This document shows positions 50,997 through 58,384 of a DNA stretch of 64,000 nucleotides, in pieces (positions within the stretch are counted from its first letter, which is position 1; each line of letters begins with the position of its first letter). The stretch is from contig CALLRW010000041.1 in NCBI GenBank assembly GCA_938014215.1, positions 62,001 to 126,000 on the forward strand. The letters are read 5' to 3'. The notes under the pieces are model-generated. The model did no database searches, was not told the origin of the DNA, and saw only the letters and a list, made by a program, of their open reading frames with translations. The stretch comes from an uncultured Alistipes sp. (GTDB taxonomy: Bacteria; Bacteroidota; Bacteroidia; Bacteroidales; Rikenellaceae). A program made the position numbers and the translations under genes.

Positions 50997-52199
50997 ATGA
51001 AAATCGAAACCGGAAAAGGAACCATTCCGTTTGTGGTTCTGCTGGCCGTCTGGTCCGTATCGGCCATCGCTTCGCTGCCGGGGCTGGCCGTCTCGCCGAT
51101 TCTGGGCGACCTGAACAAGGTCTTCCCCCGGGTGACGGATCTCGAGATCCAGATGCTCACCTCGCTGCCCTCGCTGCTGATCATCCCCTTCGTGCTGCTG
51201 TCGGGAAAGCTCTCCGAGGGGCGCGACAAACTCTCGATCCTCACGGTCGGCCTCGTGATCTTCTTCCTCAGCGGCGTGGCCTGCCTCTTCCTGCGCAGCA
51301 TCGTTGCACTGATCGTCGCCGGCTGCATCCTCGGCATCGGCGCCGGGATGGTCATCCCCCTCTCCACGGGGCTCGTCGTCGACTACTTCACCGGTGACCG
51401 CCGCATCCGGCAGCTGGGCTACAGTTCGGCGATCAACAACCTGACGCTCGTCGCGGCCACCGTCGTGACGGGCTATCTGGCCAACGTCGACTGGCACCTC
51501 CCCTTCCTGGTCTACACGCTGCCGGGCGCGGCACTCGTGCTGTCGCTCTTCCTGCGCCGCCACCCCGCCGTCGCGGAACCCGCCCAGAGCATCCAGCTGC
51601 GCAACAAGCGCATCGATACCCGCAAGCTCGTCGGGCTGATGCTCTTCTACCTCTTCATCACCTTCGCCGTGCTGGCCATCGTCTACTATGCCGCCTTCCT
51701 CGTCGACGACTACCGCATCCGCAGCTCCTTCTCCGGGGTGCTGATCGCGCTGTTCTTCCTGGCGATCATGCTGCCGGGGCTCTTCATCGACCGCATCATC
51801 CGCCGGCTGAAGCGCTGGATCAACCTCGTGTCGCTGCTCTCGGTGGCTGCGGGGCTCCTCTGTCTGGGTCTGTTCCGCAGCGAGGCGATGCTCATCGTCG
51901 GGGCGCTGCTCGCCGGATACGGGTACGGCATCATGCAGCCCGTCATCTACGACAAGGCCGCCACGATCGCTCCGCCACGTTCCGCCACGCTGGCCCTGTC
52001 GTGTGTCATGGCGATGAACTACCTGGCCGTGCTGATCTGTCCGTTCCTGGTGGATCTCTTCCGCCGCATGCTCCACGTCCGCAGCGAGAGTTTCCCGTTC
52101 CTCTTCAACGCCGTGCTGGTTCTGGTCGTGGCTCTCGTCGCCTGGCGCCGCCGCGACAGCTTCACCCTCGGTCTCGACAAGGTCTACTACGGGGAGTGA
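50997..52199 (+). CDS. MFS transporter
   Basis: 400 residues from the ATG at 50997 (MKIETGKGTIPFVVLLAVWSVS). Twelve predicted membrane segments in two six-helix halves, with a charged loop between (LRRHPAVAEPAQSIQLRNKRIDTRKL). The motif-A-like loop after helix 2 is SGKLSEGRDKLS. Looks like a drug/metabolite exporter of the DHA type, but no substrate can be assigned. Open frame upstream through the repeat region is not taken as coding. Confidence 0.88.
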   Translation: MKIETGKGTIPFVVLLAVWSVSAIASLPGLAVSPILGDLNKVFPRVTDLEIQMLTSLPSLLIIPFVLLSGKLSEGRDKLSILTVGLVIFFLSGVACLFLRSIVALIVAGCILGIGAGMVIPLSTGLVVDYFTGDRRIRQLGYSSAINNLTLVAATVVTGYLANVDWHLPFLVYTLPGAALVLSLFLRRHPAVAEPAQSIQLRNKRIDTRKLVGLMLFYLFITFAVLAIVYYAAFLVDDYRIRSSFSGVLIALFFLAIMLPGLFIDRIIRRLKRWINLVSLLSVAAGLLCLGLFRSEAMLIVGALLAGYGYGIMQPVIYDKAATIAPPRSATLALSCVMAMNYLAVLICPFLVDLFRRMLHVRSESFPFLFNAVLVLVVALVAWRRRDSFTLGLDKVYYGE

Positions 52200-52275
52200 A
52201 CGTTTGCGTCGTCCCGACGGTTGCGGATGGCCCCCGCCGACTCCGGACCGCTTTGTTCGCCCCCCCCTCTGCACG

Positions 52276-52308
52276 AAAGGCATGGACCCCCTGTGGGTCC
52301 ATGCCTTT
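52276..52308. terminator. bidirectional terminator between the MFS gene and hom
   Basis: A perfect 14-bp stem, AAAGGCATGGACCC with its complement GGGTCCATGCCTTT, loop CCTGT. Serves both converging units. Confidence 0.88.
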
Positions 52309-52436
52309 CCCGTTGCCGGACGAATGGCTGCCTCTTGGCGTGATGCGGATCGACCGCCTCCCCTTGCGATGCGGATCGTCGGTCGGTTGCCGGTATCTTC
52401 CGGCCGCTTCGCTTGTCTCCTTTCGCACTTCCCCGC

Positions 52437-53645
52437 TTAGTCGCGGTCGAGGAAGAAGATCGGAATGTTGGCCAGGAAGACATCCCCTCCCGTGAGCTGC
52501 GGCCGCTTCTCGAGCAGCTCGCTCAATGCGATGTCGCCGATGACGTAGTTGCTCTCCTCGCTGATGAACTGCTCGTGGATCTTCGTGAAGCGCAGGATCT
52601 TCCGGACGTCGGTCTCGCGGTAGCGGGCGTAGATCTTCAGCGTGATGTCGGTCGTGTAGGAGGGCTTCTCGATGTAGTTCATCTTCTTGTACTCGTAGCG
52701 GTAGTCGTGCAGCCGCGCCATGATGTCGCTCAGGATCGACGAGGCCGTCGGCAGGCTTCCCGCCCCCTTGCCGAACATGAACTGACGGTCGTAGCACTCG
52801 CCGCGGATCACCACGCCGTTGTACTCGTCGTCGACGCTGTAGATGTACCGCGACGGGGTGACGAACTCCGGCATGACGAACATCGTGAAGTGCTGGTCGC
52901 TCACCTTGACGACCTGCGCCACGAGCTTGATCTTGACGTTCTTCTCGCGGGCGTAGCGGATGTCCGACTCGTGGATCGTCGAGATGCCGTAGGTGAAGAT
53001 GCGCTCCGGGGCGACGTAGGTCCCCAGGGCGTGCACGGTGATGATCACCAGCTTGAAGAGCGAATCGTAGCCCTCGATGTCGAACGACGGGTCGCTCTCG
53101 GCGAAGCCCAGCGCCTGAGCCTGGGCCAGGGCGTGGGCATAGGTGTCGCTGTGGTCGAAGACCCGCGAGAGGATGTAGTTCGACGAACCGTTGAGGATGC
53201 CCTTCACCTCGAGCAGCAGGTCGTTGTCGTAGTACTCCTCGAGGTTGCGGATCACGGGGATTGACCCGCACGACGAGGCGTCGTAGAGCAGCGCCACGCC
53301 CCGCGTCTTCTGGATCTCGATCAGCTCCGGAAGGTGGTGGGCCAGCATCGTCTTGTTGCCCGAAACGACCGGTATGCCGCGCAGCAGCGCCCGCTTGACG
53401 ATCGTGTAGGCCGCCTCGGCATCGTTGATCACCTCGACGACGAGGTTGACGTTCGGGTTGTCGAGGATGTCGTCCGTCGAGGTGGTGAAGAGCGACGGGT
53501 CGACCTCGACCGTCCGCCGTTTGTGCGGGTCGCGGACGCAGATCTTCGTGATCTCGGCGTGGGCATTCTTCGACTTGCGCACCACCTCGTAGATGCCCTG
53601 TCCGACGACACCGAAGCCGAACAGTCCGATTTTGATTTTTTTCAT
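52437..53645 (-). CDS. hom: homoserine dehydrogenase
   Basis: 402 residues from the ATG at 53645 (MKKIKIGLFGFGVVGQGIYEVV). Makes homoserine from aspartate semialdehyde, the branch point to methionine and threonine. Rossmann motif GFGVVGQG, catalytic region GSIPVIRNLEEYYDNDLLLEVKGILNGSSNYILS, and a C-terminal segment of about 90 residues that may be an ACT-like domain. No aspartokinase is fused. Third gene of metY-metX-hom, 7 bp after metX, hence likely under the methionine leader control. Confidence 0.95.
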   Translation of the reverse strand: MKKIKIGLFGFGVVGQGIYEVVRKSKNAHAEITKICVRDPHKRRTVEVDPSLFTTSTDDILDNPNVNLVVEVINDAEAAYTIVKRALLRGIPVVSGNKTMLAHHLPELIEIQKTRGVALLYDASSCGSIPVIRNLEEYYDNDLLLEVKGILNGSSNYILSRVFDHSDTYAHALAQAQALGFAESDPSFDIEGYDSLFKLVIITVHALGTYVAPERIFTYGISTIHESDIRYAREKNVKIKLVAQVVKVSDQHFTMFVMPEFVTPSRYIYSVDDEYNGVVIRGECYDRQFMFGKGAGSLPTASSILSDIMARLHDYRYEYKKMNYIEKPSYTTDITLKIYARYRETDVRKILRFTKIHEQFISEESNYVIGDIALSELLEKRPQLTGGDVFLANIPIFFLDRD

Positions 53646-53652
53646 GACTCTC

Positions 53653-54759
53653 TTATGCGTTTGTTGTTTGTTCTTCGGATGGGTTGACCGGCTTCGCCCC
53701 CACTGTCTTTTCCGCCCCCACCGCCTCTTCCGGCAGCGGCTCCGACCCCTCCGCCTCAAACGGAAGCAGCAGGGCGTTGAGCTGCTCGTACTCGACGAGA
53801 AAGCCGTCGTGGCCCAGCGGTGAGTCGATTTCGCGGTAGATGCTGCCGGGGATCTGCGCGTGGAGCCGCCGCATCTCACCGGGGGTGAAGAGGATGTCGG
53901 TGGTGATCCCCACGACCAGCGTCCGCGCTCGGATCCGCCCGAGTGCCGCCTCTACCCCGCCGCGGCCGCACCCCACGTCGTGCGTGTCGAAGGCGTTGAG
54001 GATCGCGTGGTACGAATAGGCGTTGTAGCGCCGGCAGAGCTTCTCGCCCTGATACTGCTGGTAGGTGCAGGCGCGGTGCTGGGCGGGATTCTCCTCGCGG
54101 TCCTGCTGCGTGAGGTTGTAACCCGCCGGGCCGCGGTAGCTCAGCAGCCCCAGCGCCCGGGCCGTGGCCAGCCCCCGACGTCCGGCATCGTCGCGCTCCT
54201 CACCGAACGTGGCGTCGGCCTCGATGGCCATGCGCTGCGTCTCGTTGATGGCGATGTTCCAGGGCGAGGCCTTGGCGTCGGTGGCGATCAGCGCGAGGCG
54301 TTCGAACCGTTCGGGCTCCTCGACGGCCCACTCCACGGCCTGGAAACCCCCGACCGAACTCCCGACCAGCAGCGAGATCCGCCCGATGCCCAGCGCCCCG
54401 GCCAGCAGCCGGTGGGCCTGCACCATGTCGCGGATCGTGAACGACGGGAAGGTGCCGTACCACGGGCGTCCCGTCGCGGGGTTGACGTGCAGCGGGCCGG
54501 TCGTGCCGTAGTGCGACCCGAGGATGTTGGCGCAGACGACGTAGTGGCGCTCCGGGTCGAGAAACCGCCCCGCTTCGACCGTGTGGGGCCACCAGTCGGC
54601 CACGTCCGAATTGGCCGTCAGCGCGTGGCAGACCCATACGGCATTGTCGCGTGCGGCATTCAGATGCCCGTAGGTGTGGTAGGCAATGCGGAGTTCGGGG
54701 AGCGTCGCCCCCGACTCCAGCCGGAAAGGCTCCGGGGAGAGGTAGATCCGAGGTTCCAT
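53653..54759 (-). CDS. metX: homoserine O-acetyltransferase
   Basis: 368 residues from the ATG at 54759 (MEPRIYLSPEPFRLESG). Alpha/beta hydrolase-fold acyltransferase that activates homoserine with acetyl-CoA. Family blocks: YHTYGHLNAARDNAVWVCHALTANSD, NILGSHYGTTGP, nucleophile elbow LVGSSVGGFQAVEW, and late His in DSPLGHDGFLVEY. Downstream MetY uses O-acetylhomoserine, which favours acetyl over succinyl donor. The last 30 residues are a Glu/Pro/Thr-rich tail not typical of the family. It starts 20 bp after metY. Confidence 0.93.
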   Translation of the reverse strand: MEPRIYLSPEPFRLESGATLPELRIAYHTYGHLNAARDNAVWVCHALTANSDVADWWPHTVEAGRFLDPERHYVVCANILGSHYGTTGPLHVNPATGRPWYGTFPSFTIRDMVQAHRLLAGALGIGRISLLVGSSVGGFQAVEWAVEEPERFERLALIATDAKASPWNIAINETQRMAIEADATFGEERDDAGRRGLATARALGLLSYRGPAGYNLTQQDREENPAQHRACTYQQYQGEKLCRRYNAYSYHAILNAFDTHDVGCGRGGVEAALGRIRARTLVVGITTDILFTPGEMRRLHAQIPGSIYREIDSPLGHDGFLVEYEQLNALLLPFEAEGSEPLPEEAVGAEKTVGAKPVNPSEEQTTNA

Positions 54760-54779
54760 CGTGTGCGGTTTGGCGTGGG

Positions 54780-56066
54780 TTATTCGACGTGGGTGAAGGC
54801 CTGCTCGAAATCCTCGATCAGATCCTCCACGTTCTCCAGTCCGACCGAGATGCGCAGCATCGTCGGCGTGACGCCCGCAGCGGCCAGTGCAGCCTCGCTC
54901 AGCTGCTTGTGGGTCGTCGAGGCCGGGTGGGTCACCACGGTGATCGAGTCGCCGATCATCGTCATGTTGGCCGCCAGGCGGAGCGACTCGACGAAGCGAA
55001 CGGTGCTCTCCAGCGTCCCCTGCAGCTCGATGGTGAAGACGGCCGACGATCCGAAACGGTAGTATTTCCGGGCCAGATCGTGGCTCGGGTGGGTGTCGAA
55101 GCCCACGTAGCTCACCGTGCGCACCTTCGGGTGGCGGCGGCAGTATTCGGCCAGCCGGCGGGTCGACTCCACCTCCTGCCGTACGCGCAGCGAGAGGGTC
55201 TCCAGTCCGAGCAGCGTCAGGTAGGAGTCGAACGGCGAGGGGCAGCACCCCAGATCGCGCAGCCCGTCGACCCGGCACTTGACGATGAAGGCCGCTGCGC
55301 CGAACGCCTCGTGGAGATTCAGCCCGTGGTACCCCTCCGACGGTCCGTCGATCTGCGGGAACTTGCCGTTGGCCCAGTTGTAGTTGCCGCCGTCGACGAT
55401 CACGCCCCCCATCGAGGTGCCGTGGCCGTTGATCCACTTCGTGGCGGAGTCGACGACGATGTTGGCCCCCCACTCGAAGGGGTTGCACAGGTAGCCCGCC
55501 GCGCCGAACGTGTTGTCGACCACCAGCGGCACGTCGCGACGCTGCGCCAGCTCGCCCAGCGCCTCCAGATCGGCCACCGCACAGGTCGGATTGCCCATGC
55601 TCTCGACGTAGATCGCCTTCGTGCGTTCGTCGATGAGCGCCTCGAGATCCTCCGTGCGTTCGCTCGGGGCGATGCGGAAGTCGATGCCCAGCCGCCGCAG
55701 CGTCGTGCGGAACTGGTTGTAGGTCCCGCCATAGAGGAACGGCGAGGTGACGACGTTGTCGCCCGCAGCCGCCAGCGAGAGCATCGTCACCAGAATCGCC
55801 GACATCCCCGACGAGACGCACAGCGCTCCGACGGCGCCGTACAACGCGGCGATGCGCTCCTCGAGGGCCGCCGTCGTGGGGTTCTGCAGCCGGGTGTAGA
55901 TGTTGCCCGCCTCGCTCAGCTCGAAGAGCCGTGCCGCATGGTCGCAGCTCCGGAAGCGGTAGGCCGCCGTCGGCCAGATGGCGATGCCGCGCGAACCGGT
56001 CGGCTCGTCGGCGCGGAGTCCGGCATGGATCTGCCGGGTTTCGAATCGGTAGTTTTTCGTATCCAT
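54780..56066 (-). CDS. metY: O-acetylhomoserine sulfhydrylase
   Basis: 428 residues, the length of MetY rather than the shorter MetB/MetC. PLP enzyme making homocysteine from O-acetylhomoserine and sulfide. PLP pocket: NPTTAALEERIAALYGAVGAL, SSGMSAILVTML, VVDNTFGAAGYLCNPFEWGANIVVDSATKWINGHGTSMGG (the Lys follows SAT). C-terminal TMLRISVGLENVEDLIEDF is typical. First structural gene of the operon; a Met-rich leader peptide and a terminator lie between it and the promoter. Confidence 0.95.
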   Translation of the reverse strand: MDTKNYRFETRQIHAGLRADEPTGSRGIAIWPTAAYRFRSCDHAARLFELSEAGNIYTRLQNPTTAALEERIAALYGAVGALCVSSGMSAILVTMLSLAAAGDNVVTSPFLYGGTYNQFRTTLRRLGIDFRIAPSERTEDLEALIDERTKAIYVESMGNPTCAVADLEALGELAQRRDVPLVVDNTFGAAGYLCNPFEWGANIVVDSATKWINGHGTSMGGVIVDGGNYNWANGKFPQIDGPSEGYHGLNLHEAFGAAAFIVKCRVDGLRDLGCCPSPFDSYLTLLGLETLSLRVRQEVESTRRLAEYCRRHPKVRTVSYVGFDTHPSHDLARKYYRFGSSAVFTIELQGTLESTVRFVESLRLAANMTMIGDSITVVTHPASTTHKQLSEAALAAAGVTPTMLRISVGLENVEDLIEDFEQAFTHVE

Positions 56067-56090
56067 CGTTCAGCGTTTATGTGTACTACG

Positions 56091-56119
56091 AAAAAATCCG
56101 GCTTCGCGGGAAGCCGGAT
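56091..56119 (-). terminator. attenuator terminator before metY
   Basis: On the minus strand ATCCGGCTTC (56119-56110), loop CCGC, GAAGCCGGAT (56105-56096), then a U run (56096-56091): a perfect 10-bp GC-rich intrinsic terminator between promoter and metY, about 25 bp before the metY start. Its 5' arm ATCCGGC can instead pair with GCCGGGT (56155-56149) at the end of the leader frame, 7 bp with one G-U, giving an antiterminator. Confidence 0.9.
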
Positions 56120-56144
56120 CGTATCAGTTCAGAGCATGAAAAAG

Positions 56145-56255
56145 CTACACCCGGCGAACTCGGCTGCACATGACCATCATCATCGACATCGACATCGACA
56201 TCCCGCGGAGCTCTCCGCCGGTCATCTCCATGCGATATGTCATTCGTTCCGTCAT
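56145..56255 (-). CDS. methionine-rich leader peptide of the metY-metX-hom operon
   Basis: 36 codons from ATG to TAG, with 11 Met (residues 1, 5, 9, 11, 19, 21, 23, 25, 26, 27, 29). The run GMSMSMSMMMVMC sits 7 codons before the stop. It begins about 32 bp after the -7 box and ends 25 bp before the terminator stem. Inferred role: a ribosome short of Met-tRNA stalls at codons 19-29 and leaves GCCGGGT (codons 34-36) free to pair with the terminator arm. A ribosome that reaches the stop covers it, so the terminator forms. Codons 14-17 contain GCGGA/TCCGC, a small hairpin that could protect or pause. Not an enzyme; regulatory by translation alone. Confidence 0.82.
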   Translation of the reverse strand: MTERMTYRMEMTGGELRGMSMSMSMMMVMCSRVRRV

Positions 56256-56286
56256 CGTCTGAAGTCGTTTTTCTGCTCGACACCTG

Positions 56287-56294
56287 CAAATATA
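56287..56294 (-). promoter_or_regulatory. -7 box (TATATTTG) of the methionine operon
   Basis: Exact TAnnTTTG match on the minus strand. Transcription should start near 56280, giving a leader RNA of about 215 nt before metY that contains the Met-rich frame and the terminator. Confidence 0.75.
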
Positions 56295-56363
56295 TGAAAA
56301 GATTTTAAGAAATGCAACACCTTCCCTCCGCTCAGTCGGTGACGGGGGCGAAAAAGGGCAAAA

Positions 56364-56395
56364 GAGAGGCTCCGCATTGCGATGCGGAGCCTCTC
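56364..56395 (-). terminator. terminator after the tetR gene
   Basis: A perfect 14-bp stem, GAGAGGCTCCGCAT and ATGCGGAGCCTCTC with loop TGCG. On the minus strand it is followed by TTTTGCCCTTTTT. It ends the efflux operon. Confidence 0.88.
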
Positions 56396-56426
56396 ATCGG
56401 TCTGTGTCCGGAGATTCCGGAGCCCT

Positions 56427-57008
56427 TTACGGCCGTCGGTCGATCCGCTCGATCCCCTGGCGCGTCGCCGCCCCGCGCAGAATCGTGCGGCAGAAGAGGC
56501 TCACCTCCTCCCGGGAGGTGCCGTTCAGACGCAGGTCGAGCAACGTGGCCAACAGTTGGTTGGCAAAGGCCGGAGCGTCGATTTCCGGCAGGAGCAGCTC
56601 CTGTTTGCGGCACGTGTCCAGCAGCAGCGTGAGCTCCTTGATCCAGAATTCGCGGTGCTCGTCGTAATGTTCGGCGAAGATCACCTTGCGGCGCAGGTCC
56701 GTGAGGAAACTCTTATCTACCTGATAGAGATTCTCGATGTATTCGTTCATCAGCCGGATGGTCTTCTGCAGCGGATTCCCGCTCCGGCGTCTGCGGCAGG
56801 CGGCGATGCGCTCCTGCTGCTGCTGACTCATGGCATCCAGACAGGCTCCGATCAGGTCGTTCTTGTCGTTGAACATTTCGTAGAGGGTGCGTTTCGAGAT
56901 GCCCAGCGTCTGCGCGATCTCATCGACCCGCACGGCACGGATGCCGTTGCGGGTGATGAACTCCTGCGTCGTGCGGATGATCTCTTCCTTGGTCGCTCCC
57001 CGTTTCAT
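56427..57008 (-). CDS. TetR/AcrR family transcriptional regulator
   Basis: 193 residues. N-terminal HTH: EEIIRTTQEFITRNGIRAVRVDEIAQTLGISKRTLYEMFNDKNDLIGACL. The C-terminal ligand domain is helical and not assigned. It is the last gene of the efflux operon and overlaps the outer-membrane factor stop by one base, so it is made together with the pump and probably represses it in a feedback loop (inference). Its operator is not identified. Confidence 0.92.
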   Translation of the reverse strand: MKRGATKEEIIRTTQEFITRNGIRAVRVDEIAQTLGISKRTLYEMFNDKNDLIGACLDAMSQQQQERIAACRRRRSGNPLQKTIRLMNEYIENLYQVDKSFLTDLRRKVIFAEHYDEHREFWIKELTLLLDTCRKQELLLPEIDAPAFANQLLATLLDLRLNGTSREEVSLFCRTILRGAATRQGIERIDRRP

Positions 57009-58381
57009 TACTTCTCCTCCCCGGTTGTGATGTCACGTCCGCCGCCGAGAGCCTGGTAGAGGTTCACGACGCCCTGGATCTCGTCGAAACGGTCGGAAAT
57101 CTGCGTCAGCTGGGCCGACAGCAGCGACTGCTGTGCGGTCAACACCTCGAGGTAGGTCGTCGTGCCGTGCTGCATGAGCAGTTCGGTCGATACGACGGCA
57201 CGCTCGAGCGCCTCGATCTGTCGGATGCGCAGGTCGGCCTTCGCACGGGCCGTCTGGCACTGTACCAGGGCGTTGTTGACCTCGCCTCCGGCATTGAGCA
57301 GCGCCTGCTGGAACGCCAGACGCGACTCCTCCTGCTGGGCCTTGGCGATCTTCACCTGGGCGCGGTTGGCGTTGGCGTTGAAGATCGGCTGCAGCAGCGA
57401 GGCGGCGGCTGACCAGATCAACTTGCCCGGATCGACGATGATGCCGTTGTTGTTCGTCCAGCCCAGCGTACCGCTCAGCGTGATCGTCGGATAGAGGGCC
57501 GACCGGGCGCTGGCCGTAGCGTAATAGGCCTGCATGAGTGAGTACTCGGCCTGACGGATGTCGGGACGGTTCGAGAGCATCTGCAGGGGCACGCCCACGG
57601 CGAGCGTCTCGGGAACCATCTGGTCTTCGAGAATGCCGCGCGAGATCGGGTGCGGAGCCTCGCCCAGCAGCGAGCAGAGGCTGTTCTCGGTCTGCGTGCG
57701 CTGGTAGGCCAGATCGTGCAGCGAAGCCTCGATGGCTAGCGTGTTGGCCTCGTACTGGGCTACGCCCGCCTCGTTGGTCATGCCGGCATCCTTCATGGCG
57801 CGCATCGTCTCGACACTCTGACGCCATTTGATGGCCGTCTCCTCCGTCACGGTGTACTGGCTGTCGAGCATCAGCAGCGTGTAGTAGAGGTTGGCGACGC
57901 TGGCGATGAGCTGCGTCTTGACGGCCTGCTCATACTCCTGGCTCTGCAGGTAGAGCGCCTTGGCCTTGCGCTTGGCGTTGGTGATGCCGTTGAAGATGTC
58001 GATCTGCCAGCTGGCCTGGACCGGGATCGAGTAGGTCTTCGTCGGCGTGGCGCCGTCGAAGCTGCTCATCGACCCCTGCGGGGCGAAGTTGAACGACGGC
58101 AGGTAGGCCAGGCGCGCCGACTTGAGCGTCGCCTCGGCCTCCTTCACGCGCCAACCGGCCGACTGCAGGTCGGTGTTGTTCGCCAGGGCCTGTTCGATGA
58201 GGATCTGCAGCTGCGGATCGGAGAACATCTCCTGCCAGCTGATGTCGCCCAGCGTGGTCGAGTCCTGGGTCTCGGCCGTGCCGTACAGTCCGTCGGTCAT
58301 GACCTCGGGACGGGTATAGGGCTTGTAGATGCCGCAGCCGGTCATTGCCGCTGCCGCCAGTATGATGATGGCTTTTCTCAT
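57008..58381 (-). CDS. RND efflux outer-membrane factor, TolC/OprM (NodT) lipoprotein
   Basis: 457 residues. Lipobox MTGCGIYKPY (Cys16), so the mature protein is lipid-anchored like OprM/CusC. Two OEP repeats with long helices; typical blocks are ADLRIRQIEALERAVVSTELLMQHGTTTYLEVLTAQQSLL and VNLYQALGGG. Forms the outer-membrane channel of a tripartite pump with the two preceding gene products. 3 bp after the RND gene, 1-bp overlap with tetR. Confidence 0.95.
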   Translation of the reverse strand: MRKAIIILAAAAMTGCGIYKPYTRPEVMTDGLYGTAETQDSTTLGDISWQEMFSDPQLQILIEQALANNTDLQSAGWRVKEAEATLKSARLAYLPSFNFAPQGSMSSFDGATPTKTYSIPVQASWQIDIFNGITNAKRKAKALYLQSQEYEQAVKTQLIASVANLYYTLLMLDSQYTVTEETAIKWRQSVETMRAMKDAGMTNEAGVAQYEANTLAIEASLHDLAYQRTQTENSLCSLLGEAPHPISRGILEDQMVPETLAVGVPLQMLSNRPDIRQAEYSLMQAYYATASARSALYPTITLSGTLGWTNNNGIIVDPGKLIWSAAASLLQPIFNANANRAQVKIAKAQQEESRLAFQQALLNAGGEVNNALVQCQTARAKADLRIRQIEALERAVVSTELLMQHGTTTYLEVLTAQQSLLSAQLTQISDRFDEIQGVVNLYQALGGGRDITTGEEK

Positions 58382-58384
58382 GGT

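Noticed and set aside
56086..56289. 67-codon Asp-rich minus-strand frame over the methionine leader
   Set aside because: It is the wrong phase: the GATGTC repeat reads as Asp-Val there, but the Met-rich phase has the ATG, stop and terminator spacing expected of an attenuator.
56067..56294. SAM riboswitch upstream of metY
   Set aside because: I could not find the conserved helices of SAM-I or SAM-II; the leader is explained by the peptide frame and one terminator.
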